Source: Flavobacterium sp. BFFFF1 (GTDB lineage Bacteria; Bacteroidota; Bacteroidia; Flavobacteriales; Flavobacteriaceae). From it: a stretch of DNA of 64,000 nucleotides. The DNA is taken from positions 85,735 to 149,734 of the forward strand of contig NZ_NKJE01000004.1 in assembly GCF_002256285.1 (NCBI RefSeq), in the 5' to 3' direction. The notes beneath the pieces are model-generated. The model did no database searches. It was not told the DNA's origin and was given only the letters and a program-made list of their open reading frames with translations. Below are positions 9,720-19,354 of the stretch, piece by piece. Position 1 is the stretch's first letter. The number at the start of each line of letters is the position of its first letter. Both the position numbers and the translations under genes were made by a program.

Positions 9720-10481
9720 TTATAAATTTTTAATCAATTCCTGCAATTTTTCCCGTTTACTTTGCGCTATCGGTATATTGGTATTGTCTGCCATGATGAC
9801 ATAGCCGCCATCAGTTTTGATATAAGATTTCAGGAAAGAAAGATTAATTAGGTGCGATTGGTGGATCCTTTCAAAACCCTGTTCTGTCAAAAGTTCCTCA
9901 TATTCCTTCAAAGTTTTAGAAATCAGTATCGGCTTGTGATTTTTGATAAAAAACTCAGTGTAATTGCCTTTGGCTTCAAGCCTGATGATATCCGCAACTT
10001 CAAAAAGATGGATGCCTTTGCTTGTTGAAAGTGCAATACGTTTGAAATTATCTACTTTTTTCCTGATATTTTCGAGAAGCAAATCGATATGATCGAATGA
10101 ACGGACTGATGATGTAATCCCTTTTATCTTCTCAATCGTTTCCTGCAATTCTTCAGGATCTATAGGTTTCAAAATAAAATCCAGCGCGCTGAACTTAAAG
10201 GCTTTGACTGCGTATTTTTCGTGTGCAGTTATAAAAACAATATGCGATGCGATTTTGCCATTTGTCTTTTTCAAACTTTCCAAAATATCAAATCCAGTTC
10301 CGTCGCTCAAATGAATGTCTAAGAAAACAACCTGCGGCTGCCATTTTTCAATTGCAATAATGCCGGTCTTGACGCTTTCAGCTTCGCCAACAATATTAAT
10401 ATCATTTGTATAACGTGCCAAAAGAGCTTTTAATCCTTCGCGTAAATGTTTATCGTCGTCTATAAGTAGTGCTGTAATCAT
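9720..10481 (-). CDS. LytTR-family response regulator
   Basis: This 253-residue protein has an N-terminal receiver domain with acidic residues at LLIDDDKH (8-10), the phospho-acceptor Asp at about 55 in VVFLDIHLSDG, and the conserved Lys in LKPIDP. A C-terminal LytTR DNA-binding domain runs from about 150 to 250 (IIRLEAKGNYTEFFI, then FERIHQSHLIN). Such regulators bind short direct repeats in promoters. The gene follows the histidine kinase gene by 48 bases and precedes the large LRR gene by 38, which suggests a two-component pair controlling the surface-protein cluster. The target is inferred from context only. Confidence 0.94.
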   Translation of the reverse strand: MITALLIDDDKHLREGLKALLARYTNDINIVGEAESVKTGIIAIEKWQPQVVFLDIHLSDGTGFDILESLKKTNGKIASHIVFITAHEKYAVKAFKFSALDFILKPIDPEELQETIEKIKGITSSVRSFDHIDLLLENIRKKVDNFKRIALSTSKGIHLFEVADIIRLEAKGNYTEFFIKNHKPILISKTLKEYEELLTEQGFERIHQSHLINLSFLKSYIKTDGGYVIMADNTNIPIAQSKREKLQELIKNL

Positions 10482-10507
10482 TTGGGTGTGTGGGTGTGTG
10501 GTGTGGG
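10482..10507. repeat. GT-rich low-complexity tract
   Basis: A tract of TGGG/TGTG units lies directly upstream of the response-regulator start, so the mRNA leader there is made of CA and CCC units. It is a simple-sequence tract and the only such leader in the window. Its length may vary by slippage, but nothing in one sequence shows that it does. Confidence 0.6.
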
Positions 10508-10529
10508 TTTCAATTTTTGACTTTCAACT

Positions 10530-12470
10530 TTAAGAAATATACTGAATAGGCAACCTCAAAATTACTTTCGTACCGATGATTTCGTTATTTTCTATAAGTT
10601 CCTGAATGTCAATTTTAGCTGATTTTAGAGTGGTGGCTTCCATGATTTCCAGACGCTTCTTCGTAATTTCCAATGCCATTGATTTGTGTGCTGTAACCGA
10701 ATCTTCCTTCAAATGTTTCGATTTCGAAAATCCGATGCCGTCATCAGCGATACTGCAAATGAACTGGCCGTCCTGCACGTCGAAACCAACATCGATTTTT
10801 CCGTTGCCTTCCTTTGGAACCATTCCGTGAAGGATCGCGTTTTCGACGAAAGGCTGGATCAGCAAAGGTGGAATTCCCATGTTGAATTCTACCTTATCGC
10901 TCGAATGAATCGAGAATTCAAATTTACTATGGAATCGCAATTGCTCGAGTTCCAGGTAATTCTGAAGACTTTCGATTTCTTTATCAATAGGAATCAGCGA
11001 ACCTTTTGAATACTCAAGTGTCAGGCGCATTAATTTTGAGAATTTTGACAAATATTTTAAAGCGGAATCAGTTCCATTCTGCACTATAAAACTTGAAATC
11101 GATCCGAGGCAATTGAACACAAAATGTGGATTCATTTGCAAATGCAACGCCTTTTGTTCGTACTCGGCGACTTCTTTTTGCAAAGTCAGGCGACGTTTGA
11201 TTTGCCTGCGGTTGTAGGTCACAAAAATCAATCCCGCTAATAAAAACACACCAATGATTGAAAAAATTGTTAACTGATTCGCTCTTTTTGTTTCCTCAGA
11301 AAGGACAGCAGCTTTTCGTTTGTATTCCGATTCCATTTCCGACCGCAGCATTTTTTTTGTATTTTCCTGATTCGTAATGCTGTCACGGGCAACAATGTAA
11401 TTTTTGTAGTGAAAGAATGCAAGTTCAGCGTTGTTTTTTAAACTGTACAACTCACTCAGTAATTTTTCAGAATGATACGTTTGGTCCAGCACATCAATTT
11501 CTTTGGCGTAAGCTAATGATTTGCTCGCAAAAGTGATCGCTTCGTCATACTTTTTCAATTCCTGGTTGAGTAATCCAAGATTGTACAATGCCAATGATGC
11601 ACCAAATTTATTTTGGATGGCTTCATACATTGCAAACGACGCGTTGTAATATTCGAGCGCTTTTGGATAATTTTTCTCTGATTTGTAGAAATCGCCGAAG
11701 TAATTTTTCAGAAGGGCAGAACCACGGTTGTTATCAATTTTTTCAAATAGCCTTTCCGCTTTTTGATAATATTGAAATGCCTGTTTTTTATTACCACTTT
11801 CAGCATAAATCACGCCAATATTTGTAAGTGTGACAGGAGCGTTTAATTCACCTATTTCTTCCTGAATTACAAATGCTTTTTTGAAATATTCTAAAGCTTT
11901 TGCATTGTTCTGTTGCGATTTGTAAACCACACCAATGTTGTTGTAAGTTTTTGAAATATTGGTTTTCTGGCCCGTTTCAAGATAGCGTTTTAGCGCCTTC
12001 TGGTACATTTCCAAAGCCATGTAGTAATTGCTTTGCTGTGAAAAAATAACGCCCTGACTTGCGAACGATCTTCCAAGTCCGTTTTTGATGCGTTTGCGAT
12101 CAATTTCGGAATCTGAATTCAGTAACTTTTCGAAAACCGTTTGGGCTTTAACAAAGTAATCTTTCGCTTCTTTGTAATTGCCTAGAATGATGTTGCCATT
12201 GCCTGAGTTGATGTAAGATGTTGCCAATCCGAATTCGTAATTTGCTTTCCTGGATAAAGTCGCCGCTTTGAGTGCATAAACCGCTGTTGAATCCGGATAG
12301 GACTCTTTGTATTGATCCGCAATTGAATTCAAAATATTGACTTTAACCGTATCTGTTTTCGAAACTGCCAGTACGCGTTTCAGACTATCAATTGTTGTTA
12401 CTGCCGATTGTCCAAACCCGGTTAGGCTCTTAAGTAAGAAAAACAACACTATATAGTTCGTATTTTTCAC
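10530..12470 (-). CDS. TPR-containing LytS-like sensor histidine kinase
   Basis: The preferred GTG start at 12470 gives about 646 residues beginning VKNTNYIVLFFLLKSLTGFGQ, a signal-like segment. The frame also extends to a TTG at 12527, but that stretch overlaps a promoter-like box. TPR units follow to about residue 380 (for example ALEMYQKALKRYLETGQK). A coiled-coil stretch and one membrane segment (IFSIIGVFLLAGLIFVTY) come next. The His_kinase domain has the phosphorylated His in LQMNPHFVFNCL, and the ATPase has its N-box in PFVENAILHG. The TPRs would sit in the periplasm and sense a protein or envelope signal. The partner is the LytTR regulator gene that follows. Confidence 0.92.
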   Translation of the reverse strand: MKNTNYIVLFFLLKSLTGFGQSAVTTIDSLKRVLAVSKTDTVKVNILNSIADQYKESYPDSTAVYALKAATLSRKANYEFGLATSYINSGNGNIILGNYKEAKDYFVKAQTVFEKLLNSDSEIDRKRIKNGLGRSFASQGVIFSQQSNYYMALEMYQKALKRYLETGQKTNISKTYNNIGVVYKSQQNNAKALEYFKKAFVIQEEIGELNAPVTLTNIGVIYAESGNKKQAFQYYQKAERLFEKIDNNRGSALLKNYFGDFYKSEKNYPKALEYYNASFAMYEAIQNKFGASLALYNLGLLNQELKKYDEAITFASKSLAYAKEIDVLDQTYHSEKLLSELYSLKNNAELAFFHYKNYIVARDSITNQENTKKMLRSEMESEYKRKAAVLSEETKRANQLTIFSIIGVFLLAGLIFVTYNRRQIKRRLTLQKEVAEYEQKALHLQMNPHFVFNCLGSISSFIVQNGTDSALKYLSKFSKLMRLTLEYSKGSLIPIDKEIESLQNYLELEQLRFHSKFEFSIHSSDKVEFNMGIPPLLIQPFVENAILHGMVPKEGNGKIDVGFDVQDGQFICSIADDGIGFSKSKHLKEDSVTAHKSMALEITKKRLEIMEATTLKSAKIDIQELIENNEIIGTKVILRLPIQYIS

Positions 12471-12491
12471 ATTCTCTTGATTAAGTTTAAA

Positions 12492-12527
12492 CAAATATAG
12501 AAGACATCTTTGTATAAAAACACGCAA
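12492..12527 (-). promoter_or_regulatory. Candidate promoter of the kinase/regulator operon
   Basis: On the minus strand TATATTTG (12492-12499) fits the Bacteroidota -7 box TAnnTTTG, with a TTG 25 bases upstream (12525-12527). The gap is longer than the usual 17-23, so this is tentative. If it is correct, the kinase starts at the GTG at 12470. Confidence 0.4.
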
Positions 12528-12830
12528 TTGTGTGATTGGAGCATTTGAACTACTCTGAATGGGGTTTGGCTTATTATTGCAAATACTTCATTACAGCGTT
12601 GTTGACCCATAAGCTGTAAATTAAATTAATGACCGACAGATTCTAACGAAAAAAGTGGTTTTTCCGCATTGCCAATTCACAATGAAATCATATTTCGATT
12701 TAGAGGAAGGTGACAATGCACATCCCCACGAAAAAATTTACTTTTACCACACCTGTAATTCCAAATATTTTATTAATTTTTTTGTGAACCGTGCCATGCT
12801 AACCATTTTGACATTGACCTGTTTAAAAAC
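12528..12830. other. Intergenic stretch without recognised content
   Basis: About 300 bases between the kinase promoter and the eno terminator. A 90-codon plus-strand frame crosses it, but it has no family signature and runs into the terminator and the eno 3' end. No gene or further element was recognised. Confidence 0.5.
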
Positions 12831-12860
12831 AAAAACCCTTTCAATTGCTGAAAGGGTTTT
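12831..12860 (-). terminator. eno terminator
   Basis: On the minus strand AAACCCTTTCA, a short loop and TGAAAGGGTTT pair, followed by a T-rich run. It lies 20 bases after the enolase stop. Confidence 0.88.
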
Positions 12861-12879
12861 GAAGTATGTTGAAAAACAT

Positions 12880-14184
<1,305 letters not shown>

Positions 14185-14302
14185 TTAATATTTATCTCAA
14201 ATTTTTTCGAAATTACGGAATTATAATAACGCGAAAAAGGACATCATTATAAAGTTATAAACTCAAACGTTTTAGTGAAAGAAATTCCCAAAACGGCAAT
14301 TA

Positions 14303-14336
14303 AAACAAAAACCTGTAACGTAAAGCCACAGGTCTT
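14303..14336 (-). terminator. carA terminator
   Basis: On the minus strand ACCTGT and ACAGGT pair around an 11-base loop and are followed by TTTTTGTTTTA, starting 7 bases after the carA stop. Confidence 0.75.
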
Positions 14337-14342
14337 TCTAAT

Positions 14343-15443
14343 TTAGTTTTGCATCCTTTGGATGAATTCATCAAAAAGATAGGAAGAATCGTGTGGTCCC
14401 GGGCTCGCCTCCGGGTGATACTGTACGGAGAAGCAGTTTTTTGACAGCATTTTCATCCCGGCGACGGTTTGGTCGTTAATGTGAATCTGGACAATTTCAA
14501 TATCCGGATGCGCTTCAACTTCTTCCCTGTTAACAGCAAAGCCATGATTCTGCGACGAAATCTCGCCTTTACCAGTAATAAGATTTTTCACCGGGTGGTT
14601 AATGCCGCGGTGGCCGCCAAACATTTTGAAAGTGGAAATCCCATTGGCCAAACCAATAATCTGGTGACCGAGACAGATGCCAAATAAGGGCTTATCGTTT
14701 GCCAGAATTTCTTTGGCCACTTCGATTACGCCCTCAAGCGGCTCAGGATCACCGGGACCGTTTGAAAGGAAATAGCCATCAGGATTAAAAGCAGCCAGTT
14801 CTTTATACGTCGCGTTGTATGGGAAAACTTTAATATAACAATCTCTTTTCGCAAAATTGCGCAGGATATTTGATTTAATCCCGAGGTCCAAAGCGGCAAT
14901 GCGGTACGTAGCGTTTTCGTCGCCAAAAAAATAGGGTTCAGTCACAGAAACTTTGGATGCCAGTTCAAGACCTTTCATGTCCGGAACGTTGGCCAATGCC
15001 AGCTTTAGATCTTCGATTGAAGTACCATCGGTACAAATGACGGCGTTCATAGCGCCGTTATCGCGGATATAAGCGGTCAGCGCGCGGGTATCAACATCGG
15101 AGATGCCTATCAAACGTTGTTCTTTGAAATAATCTTCAAGGCTTTCGGATGCACCGACACGGGAATAATTGTAACTAAAATTGCGGCAAACGAGTCCGGC
15201 AATTTTTATGGAACCCGATTCGACTTCGTCCTCGTGTACACCATAATTCCCGATATGGGCATTTGTCGTAACCATAATTTGCCCGAAGTAAGAAGGATCG
15301 GTAAAAATTTCCTGGTATCCTGTCATTCCGGTGTTGAAGCAAAGTTCACCAAAAGTGGTTCCTGAAATCCCGACGGACTTGCCGTGGAAAACGGTGCCAT
15401 CACTTAAGAGAAGAATGGCTTTTTGTCGTGTTGTGTATTTCAT
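14343..15443 (-). CDS. carA: Carbamoyl-phosphate synthase small subunit
   Basis: This is the glutaminase subunit that supplies ammonia to the large subunit for carbamoyl phosphate, the precursor of pyrimidines and arginine. The 366 residues include the N-terminal CPSase_sm domain (LLLSDGTVFHGKSVG, FNTGMTGYQEIFTDPSYFGQ). The class I glutamine amidotransferase domain has its nucleophile Cys in FGICLGHQI and its His-Glu pair in VQYHPEASPGPHDS. carB is not adjacent. Two -7-like boxes, TAAATTTG (15484-15491) and TATATTTG (15495-15502), lie upstream, so it likely has its own promoter after the rplQ terminator. Confidence 0.97.
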   Translation of the reverse strand: MKYTTRQKAILLLSDGTVFHGKSVGISGTTFGELCFNTGMTGYQEIFTDPSYFGQIMVTTNAHIGNYGVHEDEVESGSIKIAGLVCRNFSYNYSRVGASESLEDYFKEQRLIGISDVDTRALTAYIRDNGAMNAVICTDGTSIEDLKLALANVPDMKGLELASKVSVTEPYFFGDENATYRIAALDLGIKSNILRNFAKRDCYIKVFPYNATYKELAAFNPDGYFLSNGPGDPEPLEGVIEVAKEILANDKPLFGICLGHQIIGLANGISTFKMFGGHRGINHPVKNLITGKGEISSQNHGFAVNREEVEAHPDIEIVQIHINDQTVAGMKMLSKNCFSVQYHPEASPGPHDSSYLFDEFIQRMQN

Positions 15444-15542
15444 TATTAGCAGTGAGAATTGAGTAGTTAGATGTTGTGTGCTGCAAATTTAATCCAAATA
15501 TAATCGATTGAAAAAAATAGTTATAAGCCGACTGTTCATAAT

Positions 15543-15644
15543 TAGCCCCGATGGCAGCGGCATCCTTTTTTGTTTTAAAAAAAGCGCCGTTTCATTTGGC
15601 ACGTCAAAAACAAAAAAGATAAAGCGGACAGCGGGAACAGCTCC
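15543..15644 (+). ncRNA. Intergenic hairpin element, copy 1 (candidate structured RNA)
   Basis: The left arm begins TAGCCCCGATGGCAGCGG and the right arm ends AGCGGACAGCGGGAACAGCTCC, split here because of length at GGACAGC/GGGAACAG. An ATCCTTTTTTGTTTT/AAAACAAAAAAGAT stem lies between them. Similar arms occur at 42576-42655 and, inverted, at 58948-59026. The position of the central C in CCC pairs with a G in GGG here, while the other copies have G and C. It lies between the rplQ terminator and the carA promoter. The structure is almost self-complementary, so the active strand is uncertain. It may belong to the Flavo-1 RNA family, recalled but not tested. Confidence 0.5.
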
Positions 15645-15650
15645 AAATTA

Positions 15651-15691
15651 AAAACAAAAAAAAAGGACAAACTAATAAAAGTTTATCCTTT
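15651..15691 (-). terminator. Terminator of the ribosomal protein block (after rplQ)
   Basis: On the minus strand AAAGGATAAAC and GTTTGTCCTTT form an 11 bp stem with one T-G pair, followed by a long T run. It begins 25 bases after the rplQ stop and would end the long ribosomal transcript. Confidence 0.82.
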
Positions 15692-15716
15692 GATTTTTAT
15701 GGGAAGCTGACAATCA

Positions 15717-16394
15717 TTATTCAGCGTCTTCCTTTTTTTCTGTGTCATCAGCCGGAGTTTCCTCAGCCTCAGCAGTTGGAGTTTCAGTCTCAGCTGCTGG
15801 AGCCTCTTCAGCTTCAGCGACAGGAACAGCTTCTTCTACCTGTGGTGTTTCCACTTCAGGAGCAACTGTTTCGACTACAGGAGCTTCAACAACAGCTTCA
15901 GGAGCTTCTTCTACAGGAGCCTCAGCAACCGGTGCAGCTTTAGGAGCGGCAGGAGCTGTAGTATCAGCGCCTTTAGCTTTTCCACCACGACGGCTTCTTG
16001 ATTTTTTAGCTTCTTTTTTACCTCCGTTGTATAGTTCGTTGAAATCTACCAATTCGATCATCGCCATATCAGCGTTATCTCCAAGACGGTTTCCAACTTT
16101 GATGATACGTGTATAACCACCCGGACGGTCACCTACTTTTGCGGCTACGTCACGGAACAAGTCTGTTACGGCATATTTGCTTCTTAGGTAAGCGAAAACG
16201 ATACGGCGGTTGTGCGTTGTATCTTCTTTTGATTTTGTGATAAGCGGCTCAACAAATTGTTTAAGTGCTTTGGCTTTAGCAACAGTAGTATTAATACGCT
16301 TGTGCTCGATTAGTGAGCAGGCCATATTAGCCAACATAGCTTTTCTATGTCCTGTCTGTCTGCTTAAGTGGTTGAATTTTTTTCCGTGTCTCAT
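15717..16394 (-). CDS. rplQ: 50S ribosomal protein L17 with acidic C-terminal tail
   Basis: Residues 1 to about 120 are a standard bL17 core ([20 protein letters not shown], then [20 protein letters not shown]). This protein lies on the large subunit near the exit tunnel. After a basic [13 protein letters not shown] linker come about 85 residues made almost only of Ala, Pro, Glu, Val and Thr in irregular [14 protein letters not shown] units. The total is 225 residues against about 127 in E. coli. Extended L17 tails are known in Bacteroidota; their role is not clear. It is the last gene of the block, 62 bases after rpoA. Confidence 0.97.
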   Translation of the reverse strand: MRHGKKFNHLSRQTGHRKAMLANMACSLIEHKRINTTVAKAKALKQFVEPLITKSKEDTTHNRRIVFAYLRSKYAVTDLFRDVAAKVGDRPGGYTRIIKVGNRLGDNADMAMIELVDFNELYNGGKKEAKKSRSRRGGKAKGADTTAPAAPKAAPVAEAPVEEAPEAVVEAPVVETVAPEVETPQVEEAVPVAEAEEAPAAETETPTAEAEETPADDTEKKEDAE

Positions 16395-16456
16395 GACGTG
16401 TTTTTTAAGTCTTCATCTTGCTGCAATCCTCTTTGGAGAGCAAAATATGAAGCTAT

Positions 16457-17449
16457 TTATTCTTTATCTAATTTGTATTTTGCCAAATCCATTCCGAAGG
16501 TTAAGTTCTTAACAGCAACCAGTTCATCCAGTTCTGTTAAAGATTTCTTTCCGAAGTTACGGAACTTCATTAGGTCATTTTTATTGAAAGATACAAGATC
16601 TCCAAGTGTTTCCACTTCAGCTGCTTTAAGGCAATTCAGTGCTCTTACGGAAAGATCCATATCGACAAGTTTGGTTTTAAGCAATTGTCTCATGTGCAAT
16701 GATTCCTCATCATAAGATTCCGTTTGCGCGATTTCGTCTGCTTCCAGGGTAATCCTTTCATCAGAGAAAAGCATAAAGTGGTGGATCAGTACTTTCGCAG
16801 CTTCAGTAAGGGCATCTTTTGGGCTGATAGATCCGTCAGTCTTGATTTCGAAGACCAATTTCTCATAATCCGTTTTTTGCTCTACACGGAAGTTCTCGAT
16901 TGCATATTTTACATTTTTTACCGGAGTAAAAATAGAGTCTGTAAAAATAGTACCGATGGCTACATTCTGCTTTTTGTTTTCTTCAGCCGGCACATAACCC
17001 CTTCCTTTTTCAATAGTAAGTTCCATATTAAGGTTTACTTTACTGTCAAGGTTGCAGATTACCAGTTCCGGGTTTAACACCTGGAAGCCGGAAATGAATT
17101 TCTGGAAATCACCGGCAGTAAGCTGGCTTTTACCTGAAACAGAAATGGTAACCGATTCGTTATCGACATCCTCGATCTGGCGTTTGAAACGTACCTGTTT
17201 TAAATTCAGGATGATTTCAGTAACGTCTTCAACAACTCCGGAAATAGTAGAAAACTCGTGGTCTACACCTTCGATTTTAACGGAAGTGATTGCATATCCT
17301 TCTAATGCGGACAGCAAAACCCTTCTGAGAGCGTTCCCCACGGTCAATCCGTAACCAGGTTCCAAAGGACGAAATTCGAATTTCCCTTCAAAATCGGTTG
17401 AATCGATCATGATCACTTTATCGGGCTTCTGAAAATTAAATATTGCCAT
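16457..17449 (-). CDS. rpoA: RNA polymerase alpha subunit
   Basis: The 330-residue subunit forms the dimer on which RNA polymerase assembles. The N-terminal domain has [30 protein letters not shown]. The C-terminal domain has the helix-hairpin-helix [18 protein letters not shown] and [18 protein letters not shown], which contacts DNA and activators. Length and order are normal. It starts 20 bases after rpsD, which matches the usual alpha-operon arrangement rpsM-rpsK-rpsD-rpoA-rplQ. Confidence 0.98.
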   Translation of the reverse strand: MAIFNFQKPDKVIMIDSTDFEGKFEFRPLEPGYGLTVGNALRRVLLSALEGYAITSVKIEGVDHEFSTISGVVEDVTEIILNLKQVRFKRQIEDVDNESVTISVSGKSQLTAGDFQKFISGFQVLNPELVICNLDSKVNLNMELTIEKGRGYVPAEENKKQNVAIGTIFTDSIFTPVKNVKYAIENFRVEQKTDYEKLVFEIKTDGSISPKDALTEAAKVLIHHFMLFSDERITLEADEIAQTESYDEESLHMRQLLKTKLVDMDLSVRALNCLKAAEVETLGDLVSFNKNDLMKFRNFGKKSLTELDELVAVKNLTFGMDLAKYKLDKE

Positions 17450-17469
17450 AATTTCGACTAAGTCAATTA

Positions 17470-18075
17470 TTATTTGTTGTACAATTCGACGATCAGCTGT
17501 TCTTTGATGTTTTCAGGAATCTGCAATCTTGCAGGTACTGATACGAAAACACCTTCTTTAGTATCGTTGTTCCAGGTAATCCACTCATATACATGAGAAG
17601 AGTTTGAAAGGGAACGTTCGATAGATTCCAATGATTTTGATTTTTCACGAACAGCGACTTTATCGCCAGGTTTTAAATGGTATGATGGAATGTTAACATT
17701 CTCGCCATTTACGGTAATGTGTCTGTGCGATACAATTTGACGGGCACCTCTTCTTGAAGACGCAATCCCCATTCTGTATACCACATTGTCCAATCTCGCT
17801 TCGCAAAGCTGGATCAGCACTTCACCTGTTACACCACGTGCAGCAGATGCTTTTTCAAAAAGTCCTCTGAATTGTTTTTCAAGGATTCCGTAAGTGTACT
17901 TCGCTTTTTGCTTTTCCATTAACTGAATCGCGTACTCAGATTTCTTTCCTCTTTTTTTTGCCATCCCGTGTTGTCCAGGAGGGTAATTTCTCTTTTCGAA
18001 GGCTTTGTCATCTCCGAAAATAGCTTCGCCGAACTTACGGGCGATTTTGGTTTTTGGACCAGTATATCTTGCCAT
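17470..18075 (-). CDS. rpsD: 30S ribosomal protein S4
   Basis: uS4 is a primary 16S rRNA binder, and in other bacteria it is the translational repressor of the alpha operon. The 201 residues begin [17 protein letters not shown]. The S4 RNA-binding domain ([20 protein letters not shown], then [20 protein letters not shown]) is intact. An 88-base gap separates it from rpsK, longer than most in this block, so a leader or regulatory site could lie there. No clear pseudoknot was recognised by eye. Confidence 0.98.
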   Translation of the reverse strand: MARYTGPKTKIARKFGEAIFGDDKAFEKRNYPPGQHGMAKKRGKKSEYAIQLMEKQKAKYTYGILEKQFRGLFEKASAARGVTGEVLIQLCEARLDNVVYRMGIASSRRGARQIVSHRHITVNGENVNIPSYHLKPGDKVAVREKSKSLESIERSLSNSSHVYEWITWNNDTKEGVFVSVPARLQIPENIKEQLIVELYNK

Positions 18076-18163
18076 TTTAAAAAATTTTGGGCAGCGATTA
18101 TGAATTCAGGTCAAATCCTTCGATAATCTTGAGTGCTAACCCGGTTATACTATAAATTAATAC

Positions 18164-18547
18164 TTAGACTCTTCTTCTTTTTGGAGGTCTACACCCATTA
18201 TGTGGCATTGGAGTAACGTCAATGATTTCAGTTACTTCAATACCTGAGTTATGTACTGAACGGATAGCAGACTCACGTCCGTTACCTGGTCCTTTTACAT
18301 AAACTTTTACCTTTTTAAGTCCAGCTTCCAAAGCCACTTTGCTGCAATCTTCTGCTGCCATCTGAGCTGCGTAAGGAGTGTTCTTCTTAGAACCCCTGAA
18401 GCCCATTTTACCAGCTGAAGACCACGAAATAACTTCACCCTTTTTGTTTGTCAACGAAATGATGATGTTATTGAAAGTTGCGCTGATGTGCGCTTCTCCG
18501 GTCGACTCAATAATAACTTTACGTTTTTTTGTACTTGCCTTAGCCAT
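18164..18547 (-). CDS. rpsK: 30S ribosomal protein S11
   Basis: uS11 lies on the platform of the small subunit near the E site. The 127 residues contain the family pattern [21 protein letters not shown] and end [18 protein letters not shown], which is typical. It begins 8 bases after the rpsM stop. Confidence 0.98.
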   Translation of the reverse strand: MAKASTKKRKVIIESTGEAHISATFNNIIISLTNKKGEVISWSSAGKMGFRGSKKNTPYAAQMAAEDCSKVALEAGLKKVKVYVKGPGNGRESAIRSVHNSGIEVTEIIDVTPMPHNGCRPPKRRRV

Positions 18548-18555
18548 ACTACTTA

Positions 18556-18930
18556 TTATTTAGTTGCTTTTTTCTTGTTGGCAACAGTTTTTCTCTTACC
18601 TTTTCTTGTTCTCGAGTTATTTTTGGTACGCTGACCTCTTAAAGGAAGTCCGGCTCTGTGGCGAATACCTCTGTAACATCCGATGTCCATTAAACGTTTG
18701 ATGTTCAATGAAACTTCAGAACGAAGTTCACCTTCAATTTTGTAGTAAGATACTGCATCACGAATGGCACCGATCTGATCGTCATTCCAATCCTGAACTT
18801 TGATATCTTCACTTACATTGGCTTTTGCCAAAATCTCTGTAGCTCTGCTTCTACCAACTCCGAAGATATAGGTCAAAGCAATAACGCCTCTCTTGTTTTT
18901 CGGGATGTCTACCCCTGCTATTCTTGCCAT
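18556..18930 (-). CDS. rpsM: 30S ribosomal protein S13
   Basis: uS13 lies in the head of the small subunit and forms the intersubunit bridge with L5. The 124 residues begin [20 protein letters not shown] and include the [19 protein letters not shown] signature. The tail is lysine-rich, as is normal. It starts 2 bases after rpmJ. Confidence 0.98.
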   Translation of the reverse strand: MARIAGVDIPKNKRGVIALTYIFGVGRSRATEILAKANVSEDIKVQDWNDDQIGAIRDAVSYYKIEGELRSEVSLNIKRLMDIGCYRGIRHRAGLPLRGQRTKNNSRTRKGKRKTVANKKKATK

Positions 18931-18932
18931 AA

Positions 18933-19049
18933 TTATCCTTGTCTTTGTTTAAATCTAGGATTCTTTTTGTTGATTACGTATAATCTGCCTTTTCTGCGAA
19001 CGATAACGCATTCGGCGCTTCTTTTCTTAACTGATGCTCTTACTTTCAT
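18933..19049 (-). CDS. rpmJ: 50S ribosomal protein L36
   Basis: This gene encodes 38 residues, short enough to be missed by length filters. The protein starts [20 protein letters not shown] and ends NPRFKQRQG. Only one cysteine is visible, so the usual four-ligand zinc site of bL36 is absent; this is the zinc-free form. It fills the expected slot between infA and rpsM, with its stop 2 bases before the rpsM start. An 83-base spacer with AGCTTTC repeats precedes it. Confidence 0.96.
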   Translation of the reverse strand: MKVRASVKKRSAECVIVRRKGRLYVINKKNPRFKQRQG

Positions 19050-19056
19050 TTTAGTT

Positions 19057-19132
19057 TCGCTTTCAGCTTCCAGCTTTCAGCTTTCAGCGGCTACCTCATG
19101 GGCTACTGCTGATGGCTAACTGCTGACAGCTA
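19057..19132. repeat. Short tandem-like repeats in the infA-rpmJ spacer
   Basis: The spacer holds near-perfect AGCTTTC units (CTTTCAGCTTCCAGCTTTCAG and more) followed by three GGCTA-C/A units with CTGCTGA-type neighbours. It lies inside an operon where most gaps are below 20 bases. No gene fits here, and no strong terminator was seen. Confidence 0.55.
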
Positions 19133-19348
19133 TTAATATCTATAAGTAATTCTTGCTTTTGACAAATCGTAAGGACTCATTTCCAGTTTTACTTTATCAC
19201 CAGGTAATAACTTGATGTAATGCATGCGCATTTTTCCGGAGATGTGTGCGATTACAATATGTCCATTTTCTAATTCCACACGGAACATTGCATTTGACAA
19301 TGCTTCAATGATTGATCCGTCTTGTTCTATTGCTGCCTGTTTAGCCAT
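19133..19348 (-). CDS. infA: Translation initiation factor IF-1
   Basis: This 71-residue OB-fold protein blocks the ribosomal A site during initiation. [21 protein letters not shown] and [25 protein letters not shown] match the family end to end. It follows secY by 6 bases. No map or adk gene is found at this position, unlike in several other phyla. Confidence 0.98.
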   Translation of the reverse strand: MAKQAAIEQDGSIIEALSNAMFRVELENGHIVIAHISGKMRMHYIKLLPGDKVKLEMSPYDLSKARITYRY

Positions 19349-19354
19349 AAATTA

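Noticed and set aside
15742..16116. Ser/Ala/Thr-rich plus-strand ORF of 124 codons
   Set aside because: It is the antisense image of the repetitive L17 tail; it has no signal peptide and no family similarity.
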